A stretch of 64,000 bases of DNA. Origin: VXPQ01 sp965117025. Lineage in GTDB: Bacteria; Bacteroidota; Rhodothermia; Rhodothermales; VXPQ01. Position 1 is the stretch's first letter; every line of letters starts with the position of its first letter. Of the stretch, positions 48,938 through 57,088 are shown piece by piece. The position numbers and the translations under genes are program-made. The stretch lies in NCBI GenBank assembly GCA_965117025.1, contig OZ220746.1, positions 1,984,001 to 2,048,000 of the forward strand, written 5' to 3'. A model generated the notes under the pieces. That model did not search any database. It was given only the letters and a program-made list of their open reading frames with translations, and was not told the origin of the DNA.

Positions 48938-49038
48938 TTATTCTCCGCATATATTGCGGTGAATAGAGGTGCGCTCCAAGTCGGTGGCGGCCAGTATGCG
49001 CTTATATTCTTATTCTACGCAAATATTGCGGAGAATAA
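48938..49038. repeat. Two ~28-bp palindromes upstream of the DUF4143 gene
   Basis: 48938-48965 and 49010-49038 are related inverted repeats with TTATTCT...AGAATAA or TGAATA arms around a GC-AT-GC core (CCGCATATATTGCGG; ACGCAAATATTGCGG). They are 72 bp apart, in the 393-bp gap that separates two divergent genes; no gene lies there. They could be operators of an autoregulated gene or traces of a small mobile hairpin. Confidence 0.6.
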
Positions 49039-49244
49039 GAATGGGGCGGATGATCGTTTCCTGGAATTGGGATGTCCGATATCCCCGGACTGTGATTGGC
49101 TCTGCGACGCGAGCGACCGCGCTGGGGCACGGCGACTTCGGGAACCTGTCTCGGATCCGGCCTGTTTTTCGTGGCAGGGAGGCGGAAAAGTCACTATAGT
49201 GCTATTTGTGCGTTGGCTACTGGATCGGTCAGGAGGATAGGGCG

Positions 49245-49571
49245 ATGAAAGGACACATGCTTGATCAAGGCATCCTTGACGATGTCGTTCGGCGCATCGT
49301 CGAGGCAGCGCAGCCGGAGAAAATCATCCTGTTCGGCTCTGCCGCCAGTGGATGGATGGGGCCCCACAGCGACCTTGACTTGCTGATCGTCAAGGAGGGG
49401 GCGCAGCGCCGGGCTCTGGCGGGAAAGATTTACGATAATCTGCACGGCGCCGGCGTTGCGGTTGATGTGATTGTGGTCACGCCGACGGACATCGAGCGCT
49501 ATAAGGACAGCCACGCGCTGGTTATCAAGCCTGCGTTGCAGGAAGGAAAGGTGGTATATGAATCAGCGTGA
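49245..49571 (+). CDS. MNT-type nucleotidyltransferase (antitoxin-like)
   Basis: 108 residues from ATG 49245 with AGGAGG nine bases upstream. The nucleotidyltransferase motif GSAASGWMGPHSDLDLLIV has the GS and DxD metal-binding residues. It belongs to the minimal nucleotidyltransferases of HEPN/MNT toxin-antitoxin modules, in which MNT modifies and inactivates the HEPN ribonuclease. The stop overlaps the HEPN start by 14 bases. A free-standing DNA polymerase-beta-like role is less likely. Confidence 0.85.
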   Translation: MKGHMLDQGILDDVVRRIVEAAQPEKIILFGSAASGWMGPHSDLDLLIVKEGAQRRALAGKIYDNLHGAGVAVDVIVVTPTDIERYKDSHALVIKPALQEGKVVYESA

Positions 49572-50010
49572 GCGTTTTCCTCCCGACGATCCGCGGGAGT
49601 GGTTGAATCGTGCGCGAAGCAATCTGGCGATAGCGAAGAGCCGCGTAACAGGCGCTTATCTGGAGGATCTTTGCTTCGATGCGCAGCAAGCCGCAGAGAA
49701 AGCCATCAAGGCGGTGCTGATTTTCCGCGGCATCGACGATTTTCCGTACAGCCATGATCTGGTTCGTTTGACGACCATTCTTGAAGATCGGGGAAGAGAT
49801 CAACTTGCGCGGTGTGGAACCAAAGATCGACACCTGAAAAGAAAGCGGTCGTTGGTACCTGAAAGCACTGTCTCCCCGACGTGCACCGTCCCGGCTTGGC
49901 CCAGAAGGCCTGCCAGCGGGAATTCTTTGGGCGAGAGATATCCTGTCCATCGGCGCGCCGGCGCCAGCGTTCCAGAGGTGTTTTACGTGCTTTATTGCAT
50001 AAGTTCATGA
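49558..50010 (+). pseudogene. HEPN-domain protein, frameshifted/decayed toxin
   Basis: Starts at ATG 49558 within the MNT coding end. Residues 1-75 are a normal HEPN N-terminus (EWLNRARSNLAIAKS, FDAQQAAEKAIKAVLIFRGI, SHDLVRLTTILEDRG). Just after this the frame changes: the family sequence GEEINLRG continues only in the next frame and stops at ~49837, while the main frame continues to 50010 with unrelated sequence rich in RRP. The catalytic C-terminal part (RxxxH-type) is missing, so the toxin is probably inactive. Confidence 0.6.
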
Positions 50011-50067
50011 TAAAAACATATTTTAAACTAATAAATCATGCAATGTTCATTTGATTTTTGCTCAACA

Positions 50068-50095
50068 TTGACGAAATTCTACACTTCACGATAAT
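50068..50095 (+). promoter_or_regulatory. Promoter of the membrane operon
   Basis: TTGACG (50068-50073), 16 bases, GATAAT (50090-50095). It lies in a strongly AT-rich stretch (~50,000-50,110), different from the surrounding GC-rich DNA, that probably marks the boundary of the inserted block. The first gene downstream starts at 50249 or 50427. Confidence 0.65.
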
Positions 50096-50248
50096 TCTCA
50101 GGTTTTCGGTCTTTTCCCGGCCGCCGGTAGAATGACTCATTTTGCAGTTCGGCGCAGATTCGGTGTGCCCGCTTCAGGCCTGTGTGCAAAAACGCCTGAT
50201 TACGCCCCGGCTAACCACATAGTCTCGTGTGTGTCTGTAGCTGGTCGC

Positions 50249-50461
50249 ATGGCATGCATTCTTGCCGCCGCGTTGCTGGCATGTGCGTCTTCGGCGCACG
50301 GTCAGGTTATTGAGGAAGGCGGGTTTCCCATCAAGGGCGAAAGCGCCTCCGGGGAATCTTTCTCGTTGCCCTGCCCGCCTTGTCTTTATGCTCAAGCGGG
50401 CGAAGCGGTTTTCAAGAGAACTTCTTATGGCAAAAGCAATGCCCGCCTTCCCATCCGATAA
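50249..50461 (+). CDS. Possible small exported peptide at the head of the operon
   Basis: 70 residues from ATG 50249. A signal peptide (MACILAAALLACASSAHGQ) precedes a short mature part with two nearby cysteines (SLPCPPCLYAQAG). The 3' end overlaps the start of the next gene by 35 bases. No homologue is recognised. It may be a real operon leader gene, or the overlap may mean that translation starts only at 50427. No Shine-Dalgarno sequence is seen. Confidence 0.4.
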   Translation: MACILAAALLACASSAHGQVIEEGGFPIKGESASGESFSLPCPPCLYAQAGEAVFKRTSYGKSNARLPIR

Positions 50462-51938
50462 CCAGCTTCCCACGCCGGGGAAGCTCGCCAAGGAGTTTAA
50501 TCTTGAGGCGAAGGGCCAGGAAAACGGCGAGGATGGATATCCGAAGCAAGACCATACCGGCTTGGATAAAGAGGAGTCTCAGGTCGAACAGCACTGCCAT
50601 GAGTTGTTGCGTCAAAGAATTGAGAACTACCACAAGGAAGTCGATGTGCTGCAACAACGAATTGACGAGGGGTTTCTTCTTCCTGTTTCTCCGGATGCAA
50701 CGGTTCGGGATCAAGACGCAAGCTCGGCGGCAATCGATGCAGCCGCTTCCGATCCGGATAAGGAAAAGGCGCGCCTCGACCTGGAAAATGTGATCAATAC
50801 CGAAGGACCTGATCTGAAACGTCTCAAGAGCGAGGCCCAGAATGCGATCAGGGAACTCAACAATTTCAAGGCGGAACACTTGTTGCAACACACCCCGAAA
50901 GTTCCCGATAGTTCGCTGCAATCATGGGGTATACTCATCGGAGCGATTGCCGTAGAAACCGTTCTGAACGGCTTTTTCTTTGGGGCTAACATGGCTGAGG
51001 GAGTTGTCGGAGGAGTCTTTTATGCCGCCTTGATCAGCACGGTCAATGTGATCGTTTTCGGCTATCTGGGCGCCTTAACATATCGGCAGATTGCACACCG
51101 GCGCGACCTGCGCAAGTTCGCCGGTATTCTGGGACTTGTTGCGGTCATAGTTGCTGCGCTTTGCTTTAATTTCGCCGTCGCTCACTATCGGGATGCCCTG
51201 CCGCCCGATTACCCGCCCGAAACCGCAAGCGTCGAAGCCACGGAAGCGGAGCGCCAAATTGCTGCATGCTATAAGGGCGACAGCGATATTGAAGCGAGTC
51301 AGGAAGCATGGTGCCTCTTCACGACCAGAACGTACAGGCTGGACGGTTTTCTGTCGTATCTGCTCCTGCTGATCGGTCTTGCCGCGTGTGTAGTCGGTGC
51401 GGGGAAATTGTCGAGGATGACGGACGCTTATCCCGGTTACGGAAAACTGGGACGAAACCAGCTCAAAACGGGAGAGGAACTTGGGGAGAAACGTCGGGAG
51501 GTTCTGGAAAAACTTGAAAGCACGTGGGGCGCTCTTCGAGAGGAAGCGGAGAGCGCTTTCGACGATCCCGTCGAGCGATTCAAGCGGACGGATGATGCTG
51601 TCAAGAAGCGGGACAAGCTCTATGATCATCTTCTTGCGTACGCTACAAATCTTGAAGAAAGTTGCCGGGGCGCCATTAAAATATACCGAGCGGCCAACCA
51701 GATGGAGCGACAAGAGCGCCAGCCACATCCGCCTTATTGGGACGAGCGGTGGAAGGCGGCCTGGAAGCTTCCTGAAAAGCCCCCTCTCCTGCGTATCTGC
51801 GGGATCGACTATGCCGAAAATCTTAAGCAACGGGAACGAGCGATTCTTAACAATCGATTGAAGGCGATTAATGACTGCTACGAGACATGCCGGGGAGATG
51901 TGGAAGCCATGACGAAATTGAAGTTTGCCGCCACATGA
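50427..51938 (+). CDS. Four-TM membrane protein with coiled-coil cytoplasmic parts
   Basis: 503 residues from ATG 50427 with purine-rich AAGAGA upstream. The N-terminal ~165 residues are charged and partly coiled-coil (EQHCHELLRQRIENYHKEV). Four TM segments follow: ~166-185, 194-217, 231-252 and 306-327. A long loop between TM3 and TM4 has two cysteines. The C-terminal ~170 residues are helical (RREVLEKLESTWGALREEAE) and end cytoplasmically. No known family is recognised. It is the first large gene of a tightly packed four-gene unit; the next start is 12 bases away. Confidence 0.7.
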   Translation: MAKAMPAFPSDNQLPTPGKLAKEFNLEAKGQENGEDGYPKQDHTGLDKEESQVEQHCHELLRQRIENYHKEVDVLQQRIDEGFLLPVSPDATVRDQDASSAAIDAAASDPDKEKARLDLENVINTEGPDLKRLKSEAQNAIRELNNFKAEHLLQHTPKVPDSSLQSWGILIGAIAVETVLNGFFFGANMAEGVVGGVFYAALISTVNVIVFGYLGALTYRQIAHRRDLRKFAGILGLVAVIVAALCFNFAVAHYRDALPPDYPPETASVEATEAERQIAACYKGDSDIEASQEAWCLFTTRTYRLDGFLSYLLLLIGLAACVVGAGKLSRMTDAYPGYGKLGRNQLKTGEELGEKRREVLEKLESTWGALREEAESAFDDPVERFKRTDDAVKKRDKLYDHLLAYATNLEESCRGAIKIYRAANQMERQERQPHPPYWDERWKAAWKLPEKPPLLRICGIDYAENLKQRERAILNNRLKAINDCYETCRGDVEAMTKLKFAAT

Positions 51939-51950
51939 TGGGATTGTAGC

Positions 51951-52769
51951 ATGTCCAAGCGCACGACCAAAAAGAAGCAAAAAGATCGACGAGGCAGGAT
52001 TGCGATTATTATTGTCGTCGGGCTATTTATTATTTACGCGGTGTATGAATCCGTATCGGCGCCCCCTGCGCTGGATACCAAGACGTTGTGCCCGGAAAAC
52101 GCAAGCGACCTGACCGGCCAGATCGCCGTTGCGCTGGATCCTTCCGACTCGCTGCACTACACGCAGCAGGTCTCTGCGCGAACCCGGGTGTTGCGTGCGC
52201 TTGAAACCGCTCCGGAATACACCGAAATCAGGTTATATCAGTTATCCTGGGACGAACGACAGCCCGCACGGATGGAATTTCGCATCTGTGCGCCGGCGCA
52301 CCCCGATCAAATTGGTTGGTTTGAAGGGCTTAGCAAGAATCGGGATATTGCCCGGCGACGCTACGAAGAAGATTTTATTGCACCCCTTGACCAGCGTCTG
52401 CAAGGGCTGCTTGCCGGTGCCGGTTCGATGACGTCGCCGATTCTGAAAACCGTTCAGGATGTGGCTGTGGACGCTTTCCAGCCCCCGGATTCCCGGCTTT
52501 CGCAACAATTGATTCTCGTTTCGGATATGGTGCAGCACTCGGAGGATATGTCTTTCTTCAGAGATCCGGTCGATTTCATGACGTTGGCCGGACATCCGGA
52601 TTACCCCACTATGCGGGTCGATCTGGATGGTGTAAACGTGTCTGTCTTCTTCCTTGCCCGCCGAGGCATGGCCGGTCGCATCCAGGCCGGACCCATTCGG
52701 GAGTTCTGGGACGAATACTTCCTTGATCAAGGCGCCCGGCAGCCGCAGTGGAACAGCGTACCGGGATGA
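51951..52769 (+). CDS. Membrane-anchored von Willebrand factor A-domain protein
   Basis: 272 residues. A single N-terminal TM helix (RIAIIIVVGLFIIYAVYE, 16-33) is followed by an external or periplasmic VWA-like domain. The metal-ion adhesion motif DxSxS is exact: D63-P-S65-D-S67 in ALDPSDSL. A later strand ends QLILVSDMVQHSED, where the VWA fold carries its second aspartate. VWA domains bind protein partners through metal. The stop overlaps the next gene's ATG by 4 bases. The combination of TM-VWA with a MotA-like pair is what makes the operon unusual. Confidence 0.75.
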   Translation: MSKRTTKKKQKDRRGRIAIIIVVGLFIIYAVYESVSAPPALDTKTLCPENASDLTGQIAVALDPSDSLHYTQQVSARTRVLRALETAPEYTEIRLYQLSWDERQPARMEFRICAPAHPDQIGWFEGLSKNRDIARRRYEEDFIAPLDQRLQGLLAGAGSMTSPILKTVQDVAVDAFQPPDSRLSQQLILVSDMVQHSEDMSFFRDPVDFMTLAGHPDYPTMRVDLDGVNVSVFFLARRGMAGRIQAGPIREFWDEYFLDQGARQPQWNSVPG

Positions 52770-54109
52770 GTTTGCGAATATCCAATCCTTTGGCGGGAGA
52801 AGGCAGCCGACAATCCCATATGCGTTTATGGGTGGGTGTTTTGGCGGTGGGCTTCTTCGTTATTTTCGCTGTTCGCCCCCTTGTCAATTTAGGCCCGTGG
52901 GTGAGTGCAATTTTTCTTTGTCTATTGATGCTCGTATATGGCTGGATTACTCATCAAAATGAGCATGTATCGCCGGATACCAAGGGCGACGGCATTTACT
53001 ATCTGGGGCTTCTTTTTACCTTTGCTGCACTTGTGGCAGTCTTGGCAAGGTTTGCCAGAGCGCCGCCGGAGGATAACCTGACGCTGCTCATCGCCAACTT
53101 CGGTATCGCCCTGCTCACCACAATATTCGGTCTTGCCGGGCGGGTGTGGTTTGCCATGGGGCAAGAGTCGGCGGGAGATATCGCCGCTGACGCCGTTCAT
53201 ACGCTTGAAGACGCGGTTGATAAAATGAAGAGGCAGGCGATGCGCAGCGGCGAAACCCTCGAAACTCTTGTTGGACACCTTGAAACATCCGAGCAGGTGT
53301 GGAAGAGCACGCTTGGCAGAATTTCGGACGCCGCCGAAGCGGTGGACGGTTCCCTCGATGATTTTGCCCGAATTACGAAGGACCTTGCGCAGGGCGCCGG
53401 CGCATTCCGGGAGGCCGCGAACGAGATAGCCTCTTCGGCTTCCCGGATGACCGGGCCCATGCACGACATGAGCAAGCGCATTGCCCGGCTGAATGACGAA
53501 TGCGACAGATTCGGCGGAGTGCTGGAACAGGCCCGATCGACGCTGGCGGCTCTTGACGGAAATCACTTTACGAACGGCGTCGCCGATTTTGAACGCACGT
53601 TAGCCGATGCGTCCACGCTGGTTTCCCGACTGCGAAGTCCTCTTGAACAGACTGGCAAAACGATCTCGGAGTTTGGAGAAAAGGCGGACGTTGGCTCACG
53701 GGCCTTTGCGGAGCTGGAGGCCGCGGGTCGGCGAATCGGGCAGGTGGGCGCCAATTTGACCAATTTCTCCGATGCGCTCGACCGCCTGGAAGCCGCGCTG
53801 CAAGTCGTTGCGAAGAACGGCGAGGGGGCTTCGAAAGGAATTGCCGATACCGGCGAAGCGATCGAAAATATGCGTACCGCTACCGAGAAAGTGGCCAAGC
53901 CTTTGCGCCAGGCCGCGACGGACGCCAGTCAACTGACGGATAACGTTGCCGATCTGCGAGAAACAACGGCTGGTCTCGGCAGTGATCTCTCGGCTGCCAG
54001 AGAAGCGGGCAAGCGGATTCGGGAGGATTTGGAGGCAGTGCATGCCACAAGGTCTGGGGGGCGGCTGTTCGGATGGCTGCGACGGCGACGAGCTCAATCC
54101 GATGGATGA
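52766..54109 (+). CDS. MotA/ExbB-like four-TM channel protein with long helical tail (ZorA-like)
   Basis: 447 residues from ATG 52766 (ATGA overlap with the previous stop). Four TM segments: ~20-38, 43-62, 77-96 and 106-128. TM3-TM4 read GLLFTFAALVAVL and NFGIALLTTIFGLAGRVW, the pattern of the MotA/TolQ/ExbB proton-channel family. Residues ~135-447 are a long alpha-helical coiled-coil tail with MCP-like heptads (LEQTGKTISEFGEKADV, MRTATEKVAKPLRQAATDAS) ending in a basic FGWLRRRRA. A long intracellular tail on a MotA-like protein is the hallmark of ZorA. I infer an ion-driven or motor-type stator. Confidence 0.72.
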   Translation: MSLRISNPLAGEGSRQSHMRLWVGVLAVGFFVIFAVRPLVNLGPWVSAIFLCLLMLVYGWITHQNEHVSPDTKGDGIYYLGLLFTFAALVAVLARFARAPPEDNLTLLIANFGIALLTTIFGLAGRVWFAMGQESAGDIAADAVHTLEDAVDKMKRQAMRSGETLETLVGHLETSEQVWKSTLGRISDAAEAVDGSLDDFARITKDLAQGAGAFREAANEIASSASRMTGPMHDMSKRIARLNDECDRFGGVLEQARSTLAALDGNHFTNGVADFERTLADASTLVSRLRSPLEQTGKTISEFGEKADVGSRAFAELEAAGRRIGQVGANLTNFSDALDRLEAALQVVAKNGEGASKGIADTGEAIENMRTATEKVAKPLRQAATDASQLTDNVADLRETTAGLGSDLSAAREAGKRIREDLEAVHATRSGGRLFGWLRRRRAQSDG

Positions 54110-54115
54110 TATCCC

Positions 54116-55396
54116 ATGCTGCCCGCAGAAAAAACCCACTACCGCAAAGGTCTGGCGCTGGGTCTGACGATGGCCGAGACCTTTAGCATCATTGTGTTCA
54201 TCCTGTTACTGGTCTGTGCAGAGCTGCTGAGAGATGCGAATGATGCGAAGGAGGTTGCGGAGGACAATCTGAAGGAGGAGCGGGTGGATCATGCTTTTAC
54301 CAGGCACACGCTTGAAAGCATGGCTCCATCGAACATCAATACGGATGCCTGGTTACGCGAATCCCGCCGGTTAAGAGAGGAACTGGACCATGTGCGAGAC
54401 TCCATCAAAGCGCTTGAGGCAGACAGCATTCGCCGCAGCGCGGAGATCGAAAAATTTCAGCAAATGCTTGCGAGTAATGATCGTCCCGATCAACTGGAGA
54501 ATGAACTTGCGCAACAGGCCGGGCATATCGAGATACTGAAGGATTCGCTGTCACAGGCCAGCGATGCTGTTCAGGAGTTGGAGCGTCAGCGAGAATCGTT
54601 AAACGAGGAGTTAAATGAGGCTCAGCAAATCGGTGAGACGGTTCGTAAGGCGATTGCGAGTCGCCAGGGTATGGACCCGACAGAGGCGAACTATGCAGAC
54701 GAAGCGGACGAGACGCTGCGAGAGCCTGCGCATGCAGATGCATGGGCCGACTCGCTGGCCGACGATATGTTGAAAAAGGCCGCTCGCACAGACAGGTTGG
54801 CCGATTCGCTGGAGGTTGCCCGCGACATTATTTTGTCTTTGGAGACGGGGCAGGCGATGTGGGATAGTCTGGCCAATGCCTCCAGTACGGCCCCCGGTGC
54901 GTTGCGTGCGACGGCTGCACAAGAGCGAATGCGGGCCTCGTCCATGCAGGACCGTCTTGCCGCCCGCGAACGCGAACGCGACGAGGCTATTGATAGGGCG
55001 GAGTTCCGGGAAGCGCAGGTTGAGCAACTGCTTGGCGGGCGGGGTATCGATCCGCCCCCATGCTGGCTCGACGCCGAAAACAACCCCGAGTATATCTTCC
55101 GGGCCGTGTTGACGGACAGCGGGATTCGTTTGTTCGATATTGCGCCGCCCCATCGCCGCGATGACCCGGCTATGCCATATCTGTCGGACATCGAAAACGG
55201 ACGGATATATTCGCCCCGGGAGTTTCTGGAGCTAACTCGACCTATTTACAATGAGAGTGTGGGTCGAACAACTTCTTTTGGCGTCAAGGGTTGCCGGTAC
55301 TGGGTTCGTCCGGTTGACGAGACGACAGGCAATCGCAAGGATGTCTTTCTGGAACGCGAAAGACAACTGGGGAGACATTTCTGGTTCCGCCGGTAG
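54116..55396 (+). CDS. MotB-like single-TM coiled-coil protein without OmpA domain
   Basis: 426 residues. One TM helix near the N-terminus (LALGLTMAETFSIIVFILLLVCAELL, ~13-38) carries an acidic residue, E21, where MotB/ZorB/ExbD have their channel aspartate. A very long coiled coil follows (~39-305). The C-terminal domain (314-426: PPPCWLDAEN-NPEYIFRAVL, SPREFLELTRPIYNESV, FGVKGCRYWVRP) is compact and unassigned; it takes the place of the peptidoglycan-binding OmpA domain. It starts 6 bases after the previous stop and ends 56 bases before a hairpin that precedes tRNA-Ala. Confidence 0.7.
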   Translation: MLPAEKTHYRKGLALGLTMAETFSIIVFILLLVCAELLRDANDAKEVAEDNLKEERVDHAFTRHTLESMAPSNINTDAWLRESRRLREELDHVRDSIKALEADSIRRSAEIEKFQQMLASNDRPDQLENELAQQAGHIEILKDSLSQASDAVQELERQRESLNEELNEAQQIGETVRKAIASRQGMDPTEANYADEADETLREPAHADAWADSLADDMLKKAARTDRLADSLEVARDIILSLETGQAMWDSLANASSTAPGALRATAAQERMRASSMQDRLAARERERDEAIDRAEFREAQVEQLLGGRGIDPPPCWLDAENNPEYIFRAVLTDSGIRLFDIAPPHRRDDPAMPYLSDIENGRIYSPREFLELTRPIYNESVGRTTSFGVKGCRYWVRPVDETTGNRKDVFLERERQLGRHFWFRR

Positions 55397-55451
55397 CACC
55401 TCGCCCCCACCCCCCCGGAACCGCACCGCGCCGAACCTCGTTCGGATAGCC

Positions 55452-55523
55452 TTAAGGATACTCTGAGCTTCACGCACGAACGTGAAGCGCTGAGCGAGGT
55501 GGTTTTGATCAGAATATCCTTAA
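55452..55523. repeat. Nested inverted repeat and hairpin before tRNA-Ala
   Basis: Outer 9-bp arms TTAAGGATA (55452-55460) and TATCCTTAA (55515-55523) enclose an 8-bp stem GCTTCACG/CGTGAAGC (55467-55474, 55481-55488). There is no immediate T-run, so termination of the operon is possible but not typical. The outer arm ends six bases before the tRNA. Confidence 0.5.
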
Positions 55524-55529
55524 CGCAAT

Positions 55530-55602
55530 GGGGCTATAGCTCAGTTGGTAGAGCGCTGCAATCGCACTGCAGAGGTCAGCGGTTCGACTCCGCTTAGCTC
55601 CA
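55530..55602 (+). tRNA. tRNA-Ala, anticodon CGC
   Basis: 73 bases. Acceptor stem GGGGCTA/TAGCTCC with discriminator A; D arm GCTC...GAGC; anticodon stem CTGCA/TGCAG with loop ATCGCAC (anticodon CGC, decoding GCG); T arm AGCGG-TTCGACT-CCGCT. All stems pair (one G-U in the acceptor). The 3' CCA end is not encoded. It lies immediately after the membrane operon, a common boundary for inserted DNA, though no integrase is present. Confidence 0.97.
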
Positions 55603-55631
55603 CTGCATAGTGGTAACAGGCCCTGGTCGAG

Positions 55632-55663
55632 CCGGACGGGTGTATCCGTCCGGTTTGTTTTTT
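55632..55663 (+). terminator. Rho-independent terminator of tRNA-Ala
   Basis: An 8-bp stem (CCGGACGG/CCGTCCGG) with a 6-base loop is followed by TTTGTTTTTT, 30 bases after the tRNA. Confidence 0.9.
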
Positions 55664-55705
55664 GTCCCGTATTTCTTTCACAAAACGCTGTCCGGCACCG
55701 CAATC

Positions 55706-56476
55706 ATGGCAAAACACCAGCAATCGGGTCGTTTCGTATGGTACGACCTGATCACCAACGACACTGAAGCGGCAATAGATTTTTACGGAAACATCATCGG
55801 TTGGGGAACCGAGGCCTTCGAGGGCGGCCCCGGGCCCTACACGATGCTCACCAATAAGGGGATGCCCTTCGGCGGCCTCATGGAGATCGAGCCGGAAATG
55901 GGGGAGATTCCGCCCCACTGGCTTCCGTACATTTCTACGCCGGACGTGGATGAGACGGTCGAAAAAATCCGGGAATTGGGGGGAAATATCCACGTGGCGC
56001 CGCAGGACATTCCGGGTGCGGGCCGCTTCGCCATAGCCACCGACCCGCAGGGCGGCGTTTTTGCGATTTTCGCATCGACCACGGGAGAGCCGGACATGGA
56101 AGCGCAGCCGGGCGTCGGCGAGTTTTCCTGGCACGAACTGGCCACCTCGGATTACCAGGCCGCTTTCGATTTCTACCAGGCCCTGTTCGGTTGGGAGATC
56201 ACGAGCGAAATGGATATGGGCGATTCAGGCATCTATCGCATGTACGGTCAGAACGATCTTGTCTACGGGGGCATATTCACCAAACTCGACAGCATGCCGG
56301 GTCCTCCGCCCCCCTGGTGGGCGTTATATATCTTGGTGGAAGATATTGACCGGAGCGTCGAAGATGTTGCGGAACACGGCGGCAGGGTGGTCATGGGGCC
56401 GATGGAAGTGCCCGGCGGGGGATGGATTGCCCATTGCGTGGATCCGCAGGGCGCCGGTTTCGCGCTGCACTCTTAA
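55706..56476 (+). CDS. VOC (glyoxalase/bleomycin-resistance) family protein with two tandem domains
   Basis: 256 residues from ATG 55706. Two VOC modules: 1-125 (GRFVWYDLITNDTEAAIDFYGNIIGW...GRFAIATDPQGGVFAIF) and ~135-256 (GEFSWHELATSDYQAAFDFYQALFGWEI...HCVDPQGAGFALHS). The pattern resembles the antibiotic hydroxylase/glyoxalase-like PhnB and hydroxylase families used in small-molecule modification. The substrate is unknown. It follows the tRNA terminator and stands alone. Confidence 0.88.
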   Translation: MAKHQQSGRFVWYDLITNDTEAAIDFYGNIIGWGTEAFEGGPGPYTMLTNKGMPFGGLMEIEPEMGEIPPHWLPYISTPDVDETVEKIRELGGNIHVAPQDIPGAGRFAIATDPQGGVFAIFASTTGEPDMEAQPGVGEFSWHELATSDYQAAFDFYQALFGWEITSEMDMGDSGIYRMYGQNDLVYGGIFTKLDSMPGPPPPWWALYILVEDIDRSVEDVAEHGGRVVMGPMEVPGGGWIAHCVDPQGAGFALHS

Positions 56477-56647
56477 GGGATAGCCGCCGGCGGGTTATTC
56501 ATACGGCGATCCGCAAGGGTCCGTGGTACCGTTGCATTGCGGGAAATAGCAAAGCGCGCCATTTTCCCTGGCGTGAATTGTTATTGAATAAATGCTTGCG
56601 TAATATGCCTTTGCAATGCTCCCCCGCAAAGACATGGAGGTTCCTGT

Positions 56648-57088
56648 ATGAGACGCGCAGTATTTATCGGTATCGTTTCCCTGTTCGCCGTATCCGGAGC
56701 GCTGGGCCAGCTTCCGGCCAACCCGCTCGAAGGAACGTGGGAAATGGTTTCCCAGCACGCCGTGTATCCGGACAGCACCGTGGACCGGACCGATCAGATA
56801 CCGTATACCATCAAGATCCTCAACTCCACGCACTTCGCCTTCGGACGGCAGATCCTGGACGAGGAAGTTTTCGCCGGCGGGGGTACCTATACATTCGACG
56901 GGGACACGTACACCGAGCACATCACCTGGCACAGTTCTGCGGGGCTGGCGGGGCAGTCCGTCGTCTTTGAAGCCCGCATCGAAGGAGATACGTGGTACCA
57001 TGTAGGCCACATTCTCGATTTCCGTCTCGAAGAGGTCTGGACGCGGATTGATCCGTCGGGAGAAGGGGACGGGGAAGAGATGGAGTGA
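56648..57088 (+). CDS. Exported lipocalin-like protein
   Basis: 146 residues. The signal peptide is MRRAVFIGIVSLFAVSGALGQ. The mature protein opens with the lipocalin-like LEGTWEMVSQH and contains alternating beta-strand sequence (YTFDGDTYTEHITWHSSAG, WYHVGHILDFRLEEVW). It is a short single-domain member, probably a small-ligand binding protein in the periplasm. The acidic tail ends GEGDGEEME. The VOC gene is 171 bases upstream on the same strand. Confidence 0.75.
   Translation: MRRAVFIGIVSLFAVSGALGQLPANPLEGTWEMVSQHAVYPDSTVDRTDQIPYTIKILNSTHFAFGRQILDEEVFAGGGTYTFDGDTYTEHITWHSSAGLAGQSVVFEARIEGDTWYHVGHILDFRLEEVWTRIDPSGEGDGEEME

Noticed and set aside
50427..55396. A complete Zorya system
   Set aside because: No OmpA-type domain on the MotB-like protein and no ZorC/ZorD or ZorE genes; only the MotA-like tail architecture is similar.
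55530..55602. Integrative element att site at tRNA-Ala
   Set aside because: No integrase and no direct repeat of the tRNA 3' end was found in the window.
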